From assembly GCF_901827155.1 (NCBI RefSeq), contig NZ_LR594659.1:3534001-3598000 (forward strand): a stretch of 64,000 nucleotides of DNA, written 5' to 3'. Below, in pieces: positions 63,326 through 64,000 of the stretch (positions within the stretch are counted from its first letter, which is position 1; every line of letters starts with the position of its first letter). The notes under the pieces are model-generated. The model did no database searches. It saw only the letters and a list, made by a program, of their open reading frames with translations, and had not been told where the DNA came from. Origin of the DNA: Variovorax sp. PBL-H6. Its GTDB lineage: Bacteria; Pseudomonadota; Gammaproteobacteria; Burkholderiales; Burkholderiaceae_C. Both the position numbers and the translations under genes were made by a program.

Positions 63326-64000
63326 ATGAATCAAGCTCCGGCTCGCACAGACAAGATCGTGATCGTCGACGACGACGCACGGATTCGCGACCTGCTGCGT
63401 CGCTACCTGACGCAGGAAGGCTTTGAGGTCATCGTGGCGGAAGACGGAAAGGCGCTCAACCGCATCCTGTTGCGCGACACGGTCGACCTGATCGTGCTCG
63501 ACCTGATGATGCCGGGCGAGGATGGGCTCTCGGTCTGCCGGCGCTTGCGCGCCGCCAACGACCGCACGCCCATCATCATGCTGACTGCCAAGGGCGAGGA
63601 CGTGGACCGCATCGTCGGCCTCGAAGTCGGCGCAGACGACTACCTGGGCAAGCCCTTCAATCCCCGCGAGCTGCTGGCACGGGTGCACGCGGTGCTGCGC
63701 CGCCGTCCGCCGCTGGAGGCCCCCGGGGCACCATCCACCGACAACGAGACGGTGAACTTCGGCCCCTTCAGCTTCGACCTGGGCTCGCGCACGCTCAAGA
63801 AGGACGGCGAAGAGCTCTCGCTCACGACCGGCGAATTCGCGATGCTCAAGGCCCTGGTGCGGCACCCACGCCAGCCGCTGTCCCGAGAGAAGCTGGCCCA
63901 ACTGGCGCGCGGCCGCGAGTTCGAGCCCTTCGACCGCAGCCTCGACGTGCAGATCTCGCGCCTGCGCAAGCTGGTCGAGTCCGATGCCGCGGCACCGCGC
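63326..64000 (+). CDS. ompR: OmpR-family response regulator (3' end outside window)
   Basis: 225 residues visible. Receiver domain: acidic pocket IVIVDDDARIRDLLRRYL, phospho-acceptor Asp in LIVLDLMMPGEDG, Thr/Lys positions in IIMLTAKGED and GADDYLGKPFNPREL. A linker and a winged helix follow (FSFDLGSRTLKKDGEELSLT, LARGREFEPFDRSLDVQISR). The LTTGEFAMLKALVRHPRQPL segment and the overall match are OmpR-like. The sensor kinase (envZ) would be expected beyond the window edge. Confidence 0.92.
   Translation, partial: MNQAPARTDKIVIVDDDARIRDLLRRYLTQEGFEVIVAEDGKALNRILLRDTVDLIVLDLMMPGEDGLSVCRRLRAANDRTPIIMLTAKGEDVDRIVGLEVGADDYLGKPFNPRELLARVHAVLRRRPPLEAPGAPSTDNETVNFGPFSFDLGSRTLKKDGEELSLTTGEFAMLKALVRHPRQPLSREKLAQLARGREFEPFDRSLDVQISRLRKLVESDAAAPR

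Overview
This window is ordinary core chromosome of a high-GC betaproteobacterium, most probably Comamonadaceae (Variovorax/Ramlibacter/Acidovorax-like). That placement rests on gene order (xseA-sodB, exbB-exbD-lpxK-ycaR-kdsB-adk, rpsB-tsf-pyrH-frr-uppS-cdsA-dxr-rseP-bamA-skp-lpxD-fabZ-lpxA-lpxB-rnhB, carAB-greA), on strongly GC-biased third codon positions, on frequent TTG/GTG starts and on the PhaR/3-hydroxybutyrate genes. Species is an inference; no rRNA gene is present. I see no prophage, insertion sequence, CRISPR array or integrase.

Layout. 1-7.9 kb: the tail of an unidentified basic protein, a DUF192 protein, sodB and xseA (minus strand), then an exbB/exbD-lpxK-ycaR homologue-kdsB-adk run (plus strand), followed by a minus-strand asparaginase, membrane protein and DUF6152 operon. 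8.9-12.4 kb: lexA behind two tandem SOS boxes, a small conserved protein, a D-2-hydroxyacid dehydrogenase and an MFS transporter. 12.4-14.6 kb: a FimV-like inner-membrane protein. 14.7-20.2 kb: an acyl-CoA catabolic operon (3-hydroxyacyl-CoA dehydrogenase, crotonase, Crp/Fnr regulator, aminoglycoside-phosphotransferase-fold kinase, acyl-CoA dehydrogenase). Its last two genes look like a split ACAD11 / LvaA-LvaC pair. 20.25-20.5 kb: the wreck of a GNAT acetyltransferase. 20.5-25.5 kb, minus strand: rlmE, ftsH, folP, glmM. 25.5-26.8 kb, plus strand: yhbY and a possible glycosyltransferase.

26.8-48.5 kb is a long minus-strand block, from rpsB at its 5' end through tsf, pyrH, frr, uppS, cdsA, dxr, rseP, bamA, skp, lpxD, fabZ, lpxA, lpxB, rnhB and an rRNA methyltransferase. 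carA, carB, a Kdo hydroxylase, greA and a DUF4149 protein follow. It couples translation (S2, EF-Ts, Frr), isoprenoid and phospholipid precursors (Dxr, UppS, CdsA), outer-membrane protein assembly (RseP, BamA, Skp) and lipid A synthesis. With lpxK and kdsB at 4.3-6.2 kb, a large part of the lipid A/Kdo pathway lies in this window.

48.6-64 kb: an amidase, DadA and the bifunctional NAD(P)HX repair enzyme (plus); an SDR and RNase R (minus); tRNA-Leu(CAG); rimO, phaR, a small zinc-ribbon protein, tRNA-Val(GAC) and relA (minus); 3-hydroxybutyrate dehydrogenase (plus); a SIMPL-domain protein and a small secreted protein (minus); and the start of an OmpR-type response regulator.

I found no convincing undescribed multi-gene system. 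The items most worth checking are the split kinase/acyl-CoA dehydrogenase operon with its embedded Crp-type regulator, the Kdo hydroxylase between carB and greA, the tandem SOS boxes, the DnaA-box cluster, the rpsB leader and rpsB-tsf terminator, and the GNAT pseudogene.
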